DNA from: DATLHO01 sp035539855
GTDB lineage: Bacteria; Bacteroidota; Ignavibacteria; OLB7
NCBI GenBank assembly: GCA_035539855.1
Contig: DATLHO010000324.1
Span: 1 to 10,038 of the forward strand
Length of the DNA stretch: 10,038 nucleotides
Direction: 5' to 3'
Part shown: positions 1 to 6,028 of the stretch, piece by piece
Numbering within the stretch: position 1 is the stretch's first letter
Layout of the letters: the number at the start of each line of letters is the position of its first letter
Notes under the pieces: model-generated
Database searches by the model: none
The model's input: only the letters and a program-made list of their open reading frames with translations
What the model was told of the DNA's origin: nothing
Made by a program: the position numbers and the translations under genes

Positions 1-867
1 GTAGACGAACGTCGCGGCGATCGGGAGTGGCTCGGTGCGATCGAACGTTCCCTCGACGCGGAGATAGCGCTTTCCGTCGTGCTCGACCCAGCCGATCGGG
101 CGCATGGTGTTGATCGTCGTCATCGTCCATTCGACGGTGCCATTCTCGCTGAACGGTGACCGCTTGACCTTCCCCGGAACGGGCTCGTCGAGATCCGTCG
201 TGTCGATCTTGATCATGCGAGACGTGCGGGAGTCGATCACTGTGTCGCGATAGATCTCACCCATGCGCAGCGTCGCGGGTCCGACGAGCTGCGGGAGGAA
301 GTCGCGAAGTTCGTGCTCGACCATGCGCCGGTCGGGCGCAACGCGAACTCCCGAGCCTGGCTGCGCCGCCATCTCCTTCGCCCGTGCATGCTCCTCGGTG
401 TCCTCGACGATCTCGCCGTCGAGCATCCTGCCGAAACGATCGATCGTCACACGGATCTGCGGCGTGCGGTCGACATAGGAGCTCTTGATCAGAGGATGCG
501 TCGGTCCCTCTTTCTCGCTCATGATGTTCTTCACCGTCGTCATCGTCAGCGTGGTCGAGCCATCGACCGCGACGCGCTCGACCTCGACGAGCACCTCATC
601 CTCTCCTCGGAAGTACCGCGGCGATCCCGTCTTGTTGGTGGACGTCGTCAATCGACGGAACCGCAGTCGGTCGCCGGCGGCGAAGCGGTAGCCCCATTCG
701 ATCGGCGCGGCGTCGCCGCCGGTCGTCGGCGCAGAGTGCAGGGCACGTGCAGTCGCGGTGTCGATGACCGGGATCGCGTCGGGCAGGCGGACGGGCGTGT
801 CGCCGGCACTGCAGGCGGTCACGAGGAGGAGAGGGAGGAGAGCGAGATGGGGGCTGAGGTGAGTCAT
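1..867 (-). CDS. Predicted lipoprotein of unknown function, partial (C-terminus beyond the left edge)
   Basis: An open frame of 289 codons runs from an ATG at 867 to the window edge without a stop. The N-terminus has a hydrophobic core (residues 8-18) ending in a lipobox V-T-A-C with the acceptor cysteine at residue 19, so the product should be a lipid-anchored envelope protein. The n-region has only histidines as potentially charged residues, which is slightly atypical. The start is supported by an AGGAGC Shine-Dalgarno at 874-879, seven bases away. The visible mature part is rich in alternating polar/hydrophobic strands (for example GYRFAAGDRLRFRR at 59-72 and TTLTMTTVKN at 105-114), which suggests a beta-rich fold. 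I do not recognise the family with confidence; the layout loosely recalls DUF6263-type lipoproteins. It lies 225 nt downstream of a propeller gene on the same strand and probably has its own promoter, although I could not identify one. The reading frame is secure; the function is unknown. Confidence 0.85.
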   Translation of the reverse strand, partial: MTHLSPHLALLPLLLVTACSAGDTPVRLPDAIPVIDTATARALHSAPTTGGDAAPIEWGYRFAAGDRLRFRRLTTSTNKTGSPRYFRGEDEVLVEVERVAVDGSTTLTMTTVKNIMSEKEGPTHPLIKSSYVDRTPQIRVTIDRFGRMLDGEIVEDTEEHARAKEMAAQPGSGVRVAPDRRMVEHELRDFLPQLVGPATLRMGEIYRDTVIDSRTSRMIKIDTTDLDEPVPGKVKRSPFSENGTVEWTMTTINTMRPIGWVEHDGKRYLRVEGTFDRTEPLPIAATFVY

Positions 868-873
868 GTCGTT

Positions 874-879
874 GCTCCT
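874..879 (-). promoter_or_regulatory. Shine-Dalgarno site of the lipoprotein gene
   Basis: Read on the minus strand this is AGGAGC, seven bases before the ATG at 867. It fixes the start and contrasts with the propeller genes on the same strand, which have no comparable purine-rich site. Confidence 0.7.
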
Positions 880-983
880 GGTACGAGCGAGTCCTGGTGT
901 ATGTGCGCGCAGTTCCGACGTTCGGTGTCCGATGCGTGTACCGCCGGCACTGGCGGTGAGCCCGTAGGGCGCATCTTTTCCGG

Positions 984-1002
984 CCCATGGCAACGCCATG
1001 GG
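984..1002. repeat. Perfect 8-bp inverted repeat around a CCATGG core
   Basis: Arms CCCATGGC (984-991) and GCCATGGG (995-1002) are separated by AAC. The element lies between the propeller gene ending at 1093 and the lipoprotein gene starting at 867, about 125 nt upstream of the lipoprotein ATG. Neither strand has a T-run after it, so it is a poor intrinsic terminator. It could be an operator-like dyad or a transcript-end hairpin. A similar CCATGG-containing hairpin sits at 5910-5929. Confidence 0.5.
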
Positions 1003-1007
1003 GATGG

Positions 1008-1286
1008 CAATGCGACCGTCGTTCACGCCAACCCGAATCGTGGATTGCGAAGGTCATCGTCGCCACGATTCCTTCTCCGGGGCAACGACGATTCACTGCC
1101 CAACGACCACCAATTGCGCCGTCGACGTCCCCGTCGCGGATACCAGGCGCACACCGTACACGCCCGCAGCCAGCCCGGAAATGTCCAGTACCGCGCTATC
1201 GGTCGATCCGTCGACGGTCATCCTTCGAACCTGGCGGCCGCTCATGTCGACGACGGTGAGCGTGCCGGCGCCGCGCGCTTCGACGA
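1008..1286 (-). repeat. Near-identical 3' block, copy A (sorting-domain end plus 3' flank)
   Basis: This stretch aligns without gaps to 3474-3752 (offset 2466), and I count six mismatches in 279 nt. It covers the last 64 or so codons and the stop of the propeller gene, plus 85 nt beyond the stop. Upstream of 1286 (deeper into the gene) similarity drops at once, starting with three mismatches at 1287-1290. Beyond 1008 it is lost. Confidence 0.9.
1035..1071 (-). terminator. Conserved inverted repeat downstream of the propeller gene (possible terminator), copy A
   Basis: Arms GAATCGTGG (1035-1043) and CCACGATTC (1063-1071) are perfect complements with a 19-nt loop, starting 22 nt after the stop codon. 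The arms are conserved exactly in copy B (3501-3537), while the loop differs by one base. There is no T-tract, so Rho-independent termination is doubtful. An mRNA 3'-end stabilising hairpin is equally possible. Confidence 0.45.
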
Positions 1287-3318
1287 CGACGCGATCGGTT
1301 GTCGGGATCGGACGGATGACGAGCGTGTTCGTCGTTGGCGAAGCCTCGTCGCGCTCGACGTCGCTCAACTGCGACGTGCGGTAGACACCTCCGTACGGAT
1401 TGCTCGTGACGAGAACCCGCCCGTTCGAGGTTGGCGTGCCGAGCGAGCGAGCGGTGTCGATGACGTGCCAGGTCGCGCCGTAGTCGGTCGAGCGGATCAT
1501 CCCCTCGGAGCGGACCGCGAAGAGCTCGCCGGTCGGCGCAAACGTCGGGCGGCCTCCGCCGACCCAGAGGTAGCCGGTCGGCGCGCTCGCCCACGTCGCT
1601 CCGCTGTCGCTGCTGCGCCACACGGTCGGGCTGAAGCGGTCGACCATCGAGATCAGAGTCATGCCGTTGACCTGGCGCATCTCGGCGTGGAACATGTCGC
1701 GGGTTTTCGTGCTGGTGAACGTCGCTCCGCCGTCGCTCGAGCGCTCGATGACGTAGGTCGTGTCGCTCGCGTCGTACGTGACTGCGACAATTGTCTCGCC
1801 GCCCGGCGCAATCACTTCCTGCACGTACTTGTCCTCGAGCAGGGTGCGCCATGTCACACCGAAGTCGGTCGACCCGCCGAGTCTTCGTCGTTCCTTCTGC
1901 GTCTCGACGACGATCATCCCGGATTCCGTGATAGCCATTCGGTCGTGACGCATCGCCGTCGCGCGCGCACTCCACGTCGCTCCACCATCGGTCGTGACAT
2001 GGAGGTGCGGACGCCCGCGACCATCGAGCACGCTCACCGCACCGATCGACTCGCCGGTCGATGCGACCTCAAGCGTGGCACCCGCCGAGAGTGTCGTCCA
2101 TGTGCGGCCGTGGTCGACGCTGACCACTGCCGAAGTACGCGCCAACGTCTGGTCATCAGCGTCAGCAGTGGTGTGTGTCGTCGCGATTCCGCGCCCGCCG
2201 AAGAACGTCCAGATCTGGCGGACACTGTCGAGTGCGAGTTGCCAGCTCGCCGCGTTGTCGCTCGAGCGGAAGAAGTCCTGCACGGGCTCCAGGACAGTGA
2301 TCGGCGTGTTCATGAGCTGGGCAAGTCCGTACAGTGTGCCATCCGGCTCCGCCCACGTCGCGACGATGCGCTCCTCGAGTCCCGCATTGATCGGTTGCCA
2401 CGTCGCTCCGCCATCGGTCGAGCGGGAGATCCCGGGCGAGCTCGCCGCGAAAATCGCTTCGTCGGATGTCGCGGCAAGATCGCGGAAATACCCGCTTGCG
2501 ATCTGGCGCCACGTGCGCCCGCTGTCGTCGGAGCGGTGGATGCCGTCGGTCGCGCGACGGCGGTCGCCGCCATGTGAGCTGACGATCAGGCCTCCGTCGC
2601 CAATGCGAGCAATCGAGCGGACCGGAATCTCGAGCGGGTGACTCCAGGGCGCTTCACCGCCGGTCGCGACGTAGAGCGTGTCGCTGGAGACGACGAGCAC
2701 GTTGTCACCGATCGCTTCGAACGCCGCGATGGCGAAGTGGGGGAAGGGAAGAGTGGTACTCCAGGTGCGTCCACCGTCGTCGGAGGTCAGGACCCATCGG
2801 TCGAACGACATTGCCGCAAATCGACCTTCGCCGGCGGGCACGAGGTAGTCGAAGTCGTCGGCGTCCATCGGTGTCCACGTCGTCCCGCCGTCGGTCGAGC
2901 GCCCGCGCCTGCCGTAGAGCTCGACGTCGGAGCCGTCGCCGACGAGTGATACGACGTCGCCGCGATCGAGCAACGGATTCCACGTCCGCCCGTCGTCGGT
3001 CGACGTGTAGGCGGTCGAAAACTGGCGAAGGTGCGTCGTCGCGAAGAGCGTCCCGGCGCGGTCGGCCGCTACGTGCCACCGGGATCCGTGAAGGCGCACG
3101 ACCGGCGTCCACGACGCGCTCGACGGCTCGAATCGGTGAAGGCCCCTCTCGGTACTCGCTAGCATTGAGCCGCCCGGCGTCGGATGGAACGACAGGATCA
3201 CGCCGCCTTCGATGCCGGCATTGGCCGATGTCCAGGTATTCTGAGCGAAGAGGCAGTGGGGGAAAATGAGGATCGCCGCGAGGAAGGCGCAGGTGCGCAC
3301 GGGGATGAGTCGTTGCAT
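1093..3318 (-). CDS. Secreted Asp-box beta-propeller protein with T9SS type A sorting domain (paralogue 1)
   Basis: The 741-residue product has a Sec signal peptide (core CAFLAAILIFPHCLFA, likely cut A25|Q26). A long beta-propeller-like body follows, then a C-terminal T9SS sorting domain from about residue 663 (VVDMSGRQVRRM at 689-700, SGLAAGVYGVRLV at 714-726). The body has about twelve Asp-boxes of the S-x-D-x-G-x-T-W type (BNR/sialidase/Vps10-like), at residues 106, 141, 179, 263, 300, 352, 400, 442, 483, 527, 569 and 610. A degenerate one, ATGGEAPW, is at 218. Asp-boxes are structural turns, so no enzymatic activity can be claimed; binding or adhesion is as likely as hydrolysis. The first motif of the sorting domain reads RPIPTTDR where family members usually have PNP. 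The frame stays open to an ATG at 3492, but that extension would cover the promoter and leader and bury the signal peptide, so the ATG at 3318 is preferred. It is a tandem duplicate of the next gene, roughly two-thirds identical by eye outside the C-terminus. Confidence 0.9.
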   Translation of the reverse strand: MQRLIPVRTCAFLAAILIFPHCLFAQNTWTSANAGIEGGVILSFHPTPGGSMLASTERGLHRFEPSSASWTPVVRLHGSRWHVAADRAGTLFATTHLRQFSTAYTSTDDGRTWNPLLDRGDVVSLVGDGSDVELYGRRGRSTDGGTTWTPMDADDFDYLVPAGEGRFAAMSFDRWVLTSDDGGRTWSTTLPFPHFAIAAFEAIGDNVLVVSSDTLYVATGGEAPWSHPLEIPVRSIARIGDGGLIVSSHGGDRRRATDGIHRSDDSGRTWRQIASGYFRDLAATSDEAIFAASSPGISRSTDGGATWQPINAGLEERIVATWAEPDGTLYGLAQLMNTPITVLEPVQDFFRSSDNAASWQLALDSVRQIWTFFGGRGIATTHTTADADDQTLARTSAVVSVDHGRTWTTLSAGATLEVASTGESIGAVSVLDGRGRPHLHVTTDGGATWSARATAMRHDRMAITESGMIVVETQKERRRLGGSTDFGVTWRTLLEDKYVQEVIAPGGETIVAVTYDASDTTYVIERSSDGGATFTSTKTRDMFHAEMRQVNGMTLISMVDRFSPTVWRSSDSGATWASAPTGYLWVGGGRPTFAPTGELFAVRSEGMIRSTDYGATWHVIDTARSLGTPTSNGRVLVTSNPYGGVYRTSQLSDVERDEASPTTNTLVIRPIPTTDRVVVEARGAGTLTVVDMSGRQVRRMTVDGSTDSAVLDISGLAAGVYGVRLVSATGTSTAQLVVVGQ

Positions 3319-3350
3319 GGCACCACCGTATGGGATGTGCTCGGAGTGAA

Positions 3351-3373
3351 CTCCGACGGTGCGCTCGGCGGAG
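3351..3373 (-). promoter_or_regulatory. Conserved leader stem-loop of the propeller family (gene 1 copy)
   Basis: CTCCG (3351-3355) and CGGAG (3369-3373) flank a nearly invariant ACGGTGCGC-type loop. The same element occurs at 5831-5853 and 8404-8426. Here it is 33 nt from the start codon, against 41 nt in the other two copies. On the transcript it would form close to the 5' end. Confidence 0.5.
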
Positions 3374-3380
3374 TGATGGA

Positions 3381-3388
3381 CGAATCTA
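3381..3388 (-). promoter_or_regulatory. Putative -7 promoter element of paralogue 1 (weak)
   Basis: On the minus strand this reads TAGATTCG, matching TAnnTTnG, and it ends exactly 11 nt before the CACTCC preceding the leader stem-loop, as in the other two family copies. The matching -33 position (3409-3411) reads TGG rather than TTG, so this promoter looks weaker than those of paralogue 2 and the relic. Confidence 0.4.
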
Positions 3389-3473
3389 CGAAAGTCGACT
3401 GCCTGACCCCACTCTCCGCCACGTGGACAGGGAAGGAAGTGCGAGCGTACATAGGTCGATGTCGGATGCGGTC

Positions 3474-3752
3474 CAATGCGACCGTCGTTCACGACAACCC
3501 GAATCGTGGATTGCGTAGGTCATCGTCGCCACGATTCTTTCTCCGGGGCAACGACGATTCACTGCCCAACGACCACCAATTGCGCCGTCGACGTCCCCGT
3601 CGCGGATACCAGGCGCACAACGTACACACCCGCAGCCAGCCCGGAAATGTCCAGTACCGCGCTATCGGTCGATCCGTCGACGGTCATCCTTCGAACCTGG
3701 CGGCCGCTCATGTCGACGACCGTGAGCGTGCCGGCGCCGCGCGCTTCGACGA
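3474..3752 (-). repeat. Near-identical 3' block, copy B
   Basis: This is the partner of 1008-1286: six mismatches over 279 nt, no gaps. Three of the mismatches fall in the non-coding flank and three in the coding part. It covers the end of the sorting domain, the stop codon and 85 nt of 3' flank of paralogue 2. Confidence 0.9.
3501..3537 (-). terminator. Conserved inverted repeat downstream of paralogue 2 (possible terminator), copy B
   Basis: GAATCGTGG (3501-3509) and CCACGATTC (3529-3537) with a 19-nt loop, 22 nt past the stop at 3559. A second small dyad GTCGT-TC-ACGAC (3484-3495) lies just beyond and is imperfect in copy A. There is no T-tract, so the terminator function is uncertain. 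Confidence 0.45.
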
Positions 3753-5790
3753 TCAGGCGATCGGTTGCTGGGTTCGGTCGCACGACGAGCGAGTTGGGCC
3801 TCGACGAAGCCTCGTCGCGCTCAACGCCGCTCAACTGCGACGTGCGGTAGACGCCGCCGTACGCATGGCTCGCGACGAGCACGCGCCCATTCGACGTCGG
3901 CATGCCGAGCCATCGCGACGTGTCGATCGCGTGCCACGTCGCGCCGTAGTTGGTCGAGCGAATGATGCCATCGATGTGAAGCGCGAAGAGCTCCCCGGTC
4001 GGAGCCACCGTGGGCCGGAACACGCCGTTTCTGAGCCAGCCGATCGGCGAGCTGATCCACGTCGCGCCGCTGTCGCTGCTGCGCCACACGTTCGTCCCGG
4101 ATTGATCGAGCATCGGTATCACGGTCATCCCGCCGACCTGGCGCATCACGGCGATGTACGTGTCACGCGTCTTCGTGCTCGTGAACGTCGCGCCGCCATC
4201 GTCCGAGCGCTCGATGATGTACGTCGTGTCGCTCGCGTCGTAGGTGACGGCAACGATCGTCTCGCCGCCCGCAGACATCACGCCCTGCACCCAGTTTCTC
4301 TCGAGGAGCGTTCGCCATGTCACGCCGAAGTCCGTCGAGGCGGCCATCGTCATCAGCCCCTGCCGCATGTCGACGACGATGGTTCCTGACGCCGTGATCG
4401 CCATCCGATCGTGGCGCGTCGGAGTCGTGCGCGCAGTCCACGTCGTGCCGCCATCCGTGGTTACGTACAGGTTCGGACGCGACGGATTCTTGAAGTCACG
4501 CATGCTCACCGCCGCGATCGATTCGCCCGACGAAGCAACGGCCAGCACGCTGCCGGCCGAGAGTGTCGTCCACGTCCGTCCGTTGTCGAGGCTCACGACC
4601 GCCGAGTCGCGCGTCTTCCACGGGTCCGGCCCTTTCACGCTGTAGTTCGTCGTCGCGATGCCGCGGCCGCCGAAGAATGTCCAGGTCTGATGCACACGAT
4701 CGAGCGCGAGCTGCCAGCTCGCCGCGTTGTCGCTCGAGCGATAGAGATCGCGAACGCCGGGGCCGTCTTCGGACTGCAGGTCCATTCGATGGGCCAGTCC
4801 GTAAATCGTGCCGTCCGGCACAGCCCACGTTTCGACCGTCCGCTCTTCGAGCCCGATGTTGATCGGCTGCCACGTTGTCCCGTCGTCGGTGGAGCGGGAG
4901 ACCCCGGGCGCACTCTCGGCGAAGATTGATCCGTCGGCCGTCGCCGCGAGCTCCTGGAAGTATCCCGTCGCGATCTGCCTCCAGGTTCGCCCGGTGTCAT
5001 CGGAGCGATACATGCCGTCGGTCGCGCGGCGACGGTCGGTGCCCTGCGAGCTGACGATCAGGCCGCCGTCGCCGATGCGCGCAATCGAGCGCACCGGGAC
5101 GTCGAGCGCACGACTCCAGGACATCCCTCCGTCGGTCGTGACCAAGAGCGTATCACGCGCCACCACGAACACGCGATCATCGATCGCCGCGAGCGCTGTG
5201 GCGGGGTACGCCGGGACCGAGCCGCCGAAGCTCCATGTGTTGCCGCCGTCGGTGGAGGTGACGATCTGCTGGCCGTAGGTCATCGCAGCGAAACGACCTC
5301 TGGCTGCGCTCGCGATGAAATCGAAGTAGACGGTGTCGGTGGCCGTCCACGTGACGCCGCCGTCGATCGAGCGTCCCCGCTTGCCGAGGAGCAGGACATC
5401 GACGTCGTCGCCGACGAGTGAATAGACGTCGCCCGTGTCGAGCGGCGACGTCCACGTGCGCCCGTCATCGGTCGAGATGTAGGCAGTCGAAAACTCGGCG
5501 AGGTGCGACGTTGCGTAGAGTGTGCCCGCACTGTCGGAAGCGACCTGCCAGCGGGATCCGAATAAGTCGATGACCGATATCCACGAGCTGCTCGTCTGGT
5601 CCAATCGATGCAGACCTAGCGTCGTGCTCGCGAGCATCGAACCGCCCGGCGTCGGGTGCAGAGAGTGGATCACACCGCCCTCGAGACCGACGTTGGCCGG
5701 TGTCCACGTGAGCTGGGCAGTGAGGCAGTACGGGAGAAGGAGAAGCGCGGCGAGGAGTGCGCAGGATCGCACCGGGTACAGTCGTTTCAT
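3559..5790 (-). CDS. Secreted Asp-box beta-propeller protein with T9SS type A sorting domain (paralogue 2)
   Basis: The 743-residue product has the same architecture as its downstream paralogue: a signal peptide (MKRLYPVRSC followed by a leucine-rich core, likely cut A25|Q26), a repeat body, and a T9SS sorting domain from about residue 665. There are thirteen Asp-box-like motifs, at residues 106, 141, 179, 218, 263, 300, 352, 400, 444, 485, 529, 571 and 612. The box at 218 (TTDGGMSW) is intact here but degenerate in paralogue 1. The last one has Asn for the key Asp (STNYGATW). The sorting domain starts with a canonical RPNPATDR and ends in VVDMSGRQVRRM and LDISGLAAGVYVVRL. Its last 64 residues differ from paralogue 1 at one position (V723 against G). 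The predicted location is cell surface or secreted, through Sec then T9SS; the ligand or substrate is unknown. The start at 5790 follows a conserved GGTGGTG rather than a classical Shine-Dalgarno. A Bacteroidota-type promoter lies 71 nt upstream. Confidence 0.92.
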   Translation of the reverse strand: MKRLYPVRSCALLAALLLLPYCLTAQLTWTPANVGLEGGVIHSLHPTPGGSMLASTTLGLHRLDQTSSSWISVIDLFGSRWQVASDSAGTLYATSHLAEFSTAYISTDDGRTWTSPLDTGDVYSLVGDDVDVLLLGKRGRSIDGGVTWTATDTVYFDFIASAARGRFAAMTYGQQIVTSTDGGNTWSFGGSVPAYPATALAAIDDRVFVVARDTLLVTTDGGMSWSRALDVPVRSIARIGDGGLIVSSQGTDRRRATDGMYRSDDTGRTWRQIATGYFQELAATADGSIFAESAPGVSRSTDDGTTWQPINIGLEERTVETWAVPDGTIYGLAHRMDLQSEDGPGVRDLYRSSDNAASWQLALDRVHQTWTFFGGRGIATTNYSVKGPDPWKTRDSAVVSLDNGRTWTTLSAGSVLAVASSGESIAAVSMRDFKNPSRPNLYVTTDGGTTWTARTTPTRHDRMAITASGTIVVDMRQGLMTMAASTDFGVTWRTLLERNWVQGVMSAGGETIVAVTYDASDTTYIIERSDDGGATFTSTKTRDTYIAVMRQVGGMTVIPMLDQSGTNVWRSSDSGATWISSPIGWLRNGVFRPTVAPTGELFALHIDGIIRSTNYGATWHAIDTSRWLGMPTSNGRVLVASHAYGGVYRTSQLSGVERDEASSRPNSLVVRPNPATDRLIVEARGAGTLTVVDMSGRQVRRMTVDGSTDSAVLDISGLAAGVYVVRLVSATGTSTAQLVVVGQ

Positions 5791-5830
5791 GACACCACCG
5801 TGAGTGACGTGCTGGGATGAAGGACACGGT

Positions 5831-5853
5831 CTCCGACGGTGCGCACGGCGGAG
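5831..5853 (-). promoter_or_regulatory. Conserved leader stem-loop of the propeller family (gene 2 copy)
   Basis: CTCCG (5831-5835) and CGGAG (5849-5853) surround a loop holding the palindrome GTGCGCAC. The element is 41 nt from the start codon and would lie within a few bases of the predicted transcript 5' end. A 5'-terminal hairpin of this kind could stabilise the mRNA; this is inference from conservation in three copies. Confidence 0.5.
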
Positions 5854-5860
5854 TGGTTCG

Positions 5861-5892
5861 GAAAGGTAGGGAAGTCACGGCAACCTCCCAAT
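5861..5892 (-). promoter_or_regulatory. Bacteroidota-type promoter of paralogue 2
   Basis: Minus-strand ATTG (5892-5889), exactly 20 nt, then TACCTTTC (5868-5861). This matches the -33 (TTTG) and -7 (TAnnTTTG) pattern of Bacteroidota primary sigma promoters. The same boxes with the same spacing recur before the relic copy and before the amylase. The predicted leader is about 65 nt. Confidence 0.6.
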
Positions 5893-5909
5893 CGAAGCGC
5901 GGACACACT

Positions 5910-5929
5910 CCATGGGCTCGGGCCCATGG
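5910..5929. repeat. Perfect 8-bp inverted repeat CCATGGGC-TCGG-GCCCATGG
   Basis: Arms 5910-5917 and 5922-5929 with a TCGG loop, in the divergent region between paralogue 2 and the choice-of-anchor-D gene. It lies 17 nt upstream of the -33 box of paralogue 2 and about 100 nt upstream of the ATG at 6029, a suitable position for an operator acting on either gene. No T-run follows. Confidence 0.5.
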
Positions 5930-5954
5930 CGGCTGCACTCGCCTCCTCGATGGC

Positions 5955-5996
5955 ATGATGGTTGTTTGAATCCGTCTTGTCCAACAACACCATCAT
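5955..5996 (+). promoter_or_regulatory. Imperfect inverted repeat in the leader of the choice-of-anchor-D gene
   Basis: ATGATGG (5955-5961) plus TTGTT (5962-5966) pair with AACAA (5983-5987) and CCATCAT (5990-5996), leaving a CA bulge and a 16-nt loop. A smaller hairpin GTCGG/CCGAC (5999-6003/6010-6014) follows and ends directly against the AGGAGG ribosome-binding site. Together they could form a leader structure. I find no good -33/-7 pair for this gene, so the transcription start is unknown. Confidence 0.4.
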
Positions 5997-6014
5997 TCGT
6001 CGGAGTCTACCGAC

Positions 6015-6020
6015 AGGAGG
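6015..6020 (+). promoter_or_regulatory. Shine-Dalgarno site AGGAGG
   Basis: A perfect AGGAGG eight bases before the ATG at 6029. It decides the start: the frame is open upstream to 5912, but that extension would run through two palindromes and bury the signal peptide. Confidence 0.85.
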
Positions 6021-6028
6021 AATCCCCC

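Noticed and set aside
313..2577. 754-codon plus-strand open frame
   Set aside because: It lies antisense to the lipoprotein and propeller genes; its translation is arginine-rich and lacks any domain, as expected from GC-rich codon use on the real strand.
3319..3492. 58-residue N-terminal extension of paralogue 1
   Set aside because: It would place a good signal peptide inside the protein and translate the conserved promoter and leader hairpin; paralogue 2 and the relic both start at the equivalent ATG.
3184..4389. 401-codon plus-strand open frame
   Set aside because: It is antisense to paralogue 2 and to the promoter region of paralogue 1; the similarity of its translation to that of 313-2577 merely mirrors the similarity of the two genes.
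1093..5790. Sialidase function for the propeller proteins
   Set aside because: Asp-boxes alone mark the fold; the arginine triad and other catalytic residues of sialidases could not be located.
5912..6028. 39-residue N-terminal extension of the choice-of-anchor-D protein
   Set aside because: It crosses two palindromes, and the ATG at 6029 has both an AGGAGG and an immediate signal peptide.
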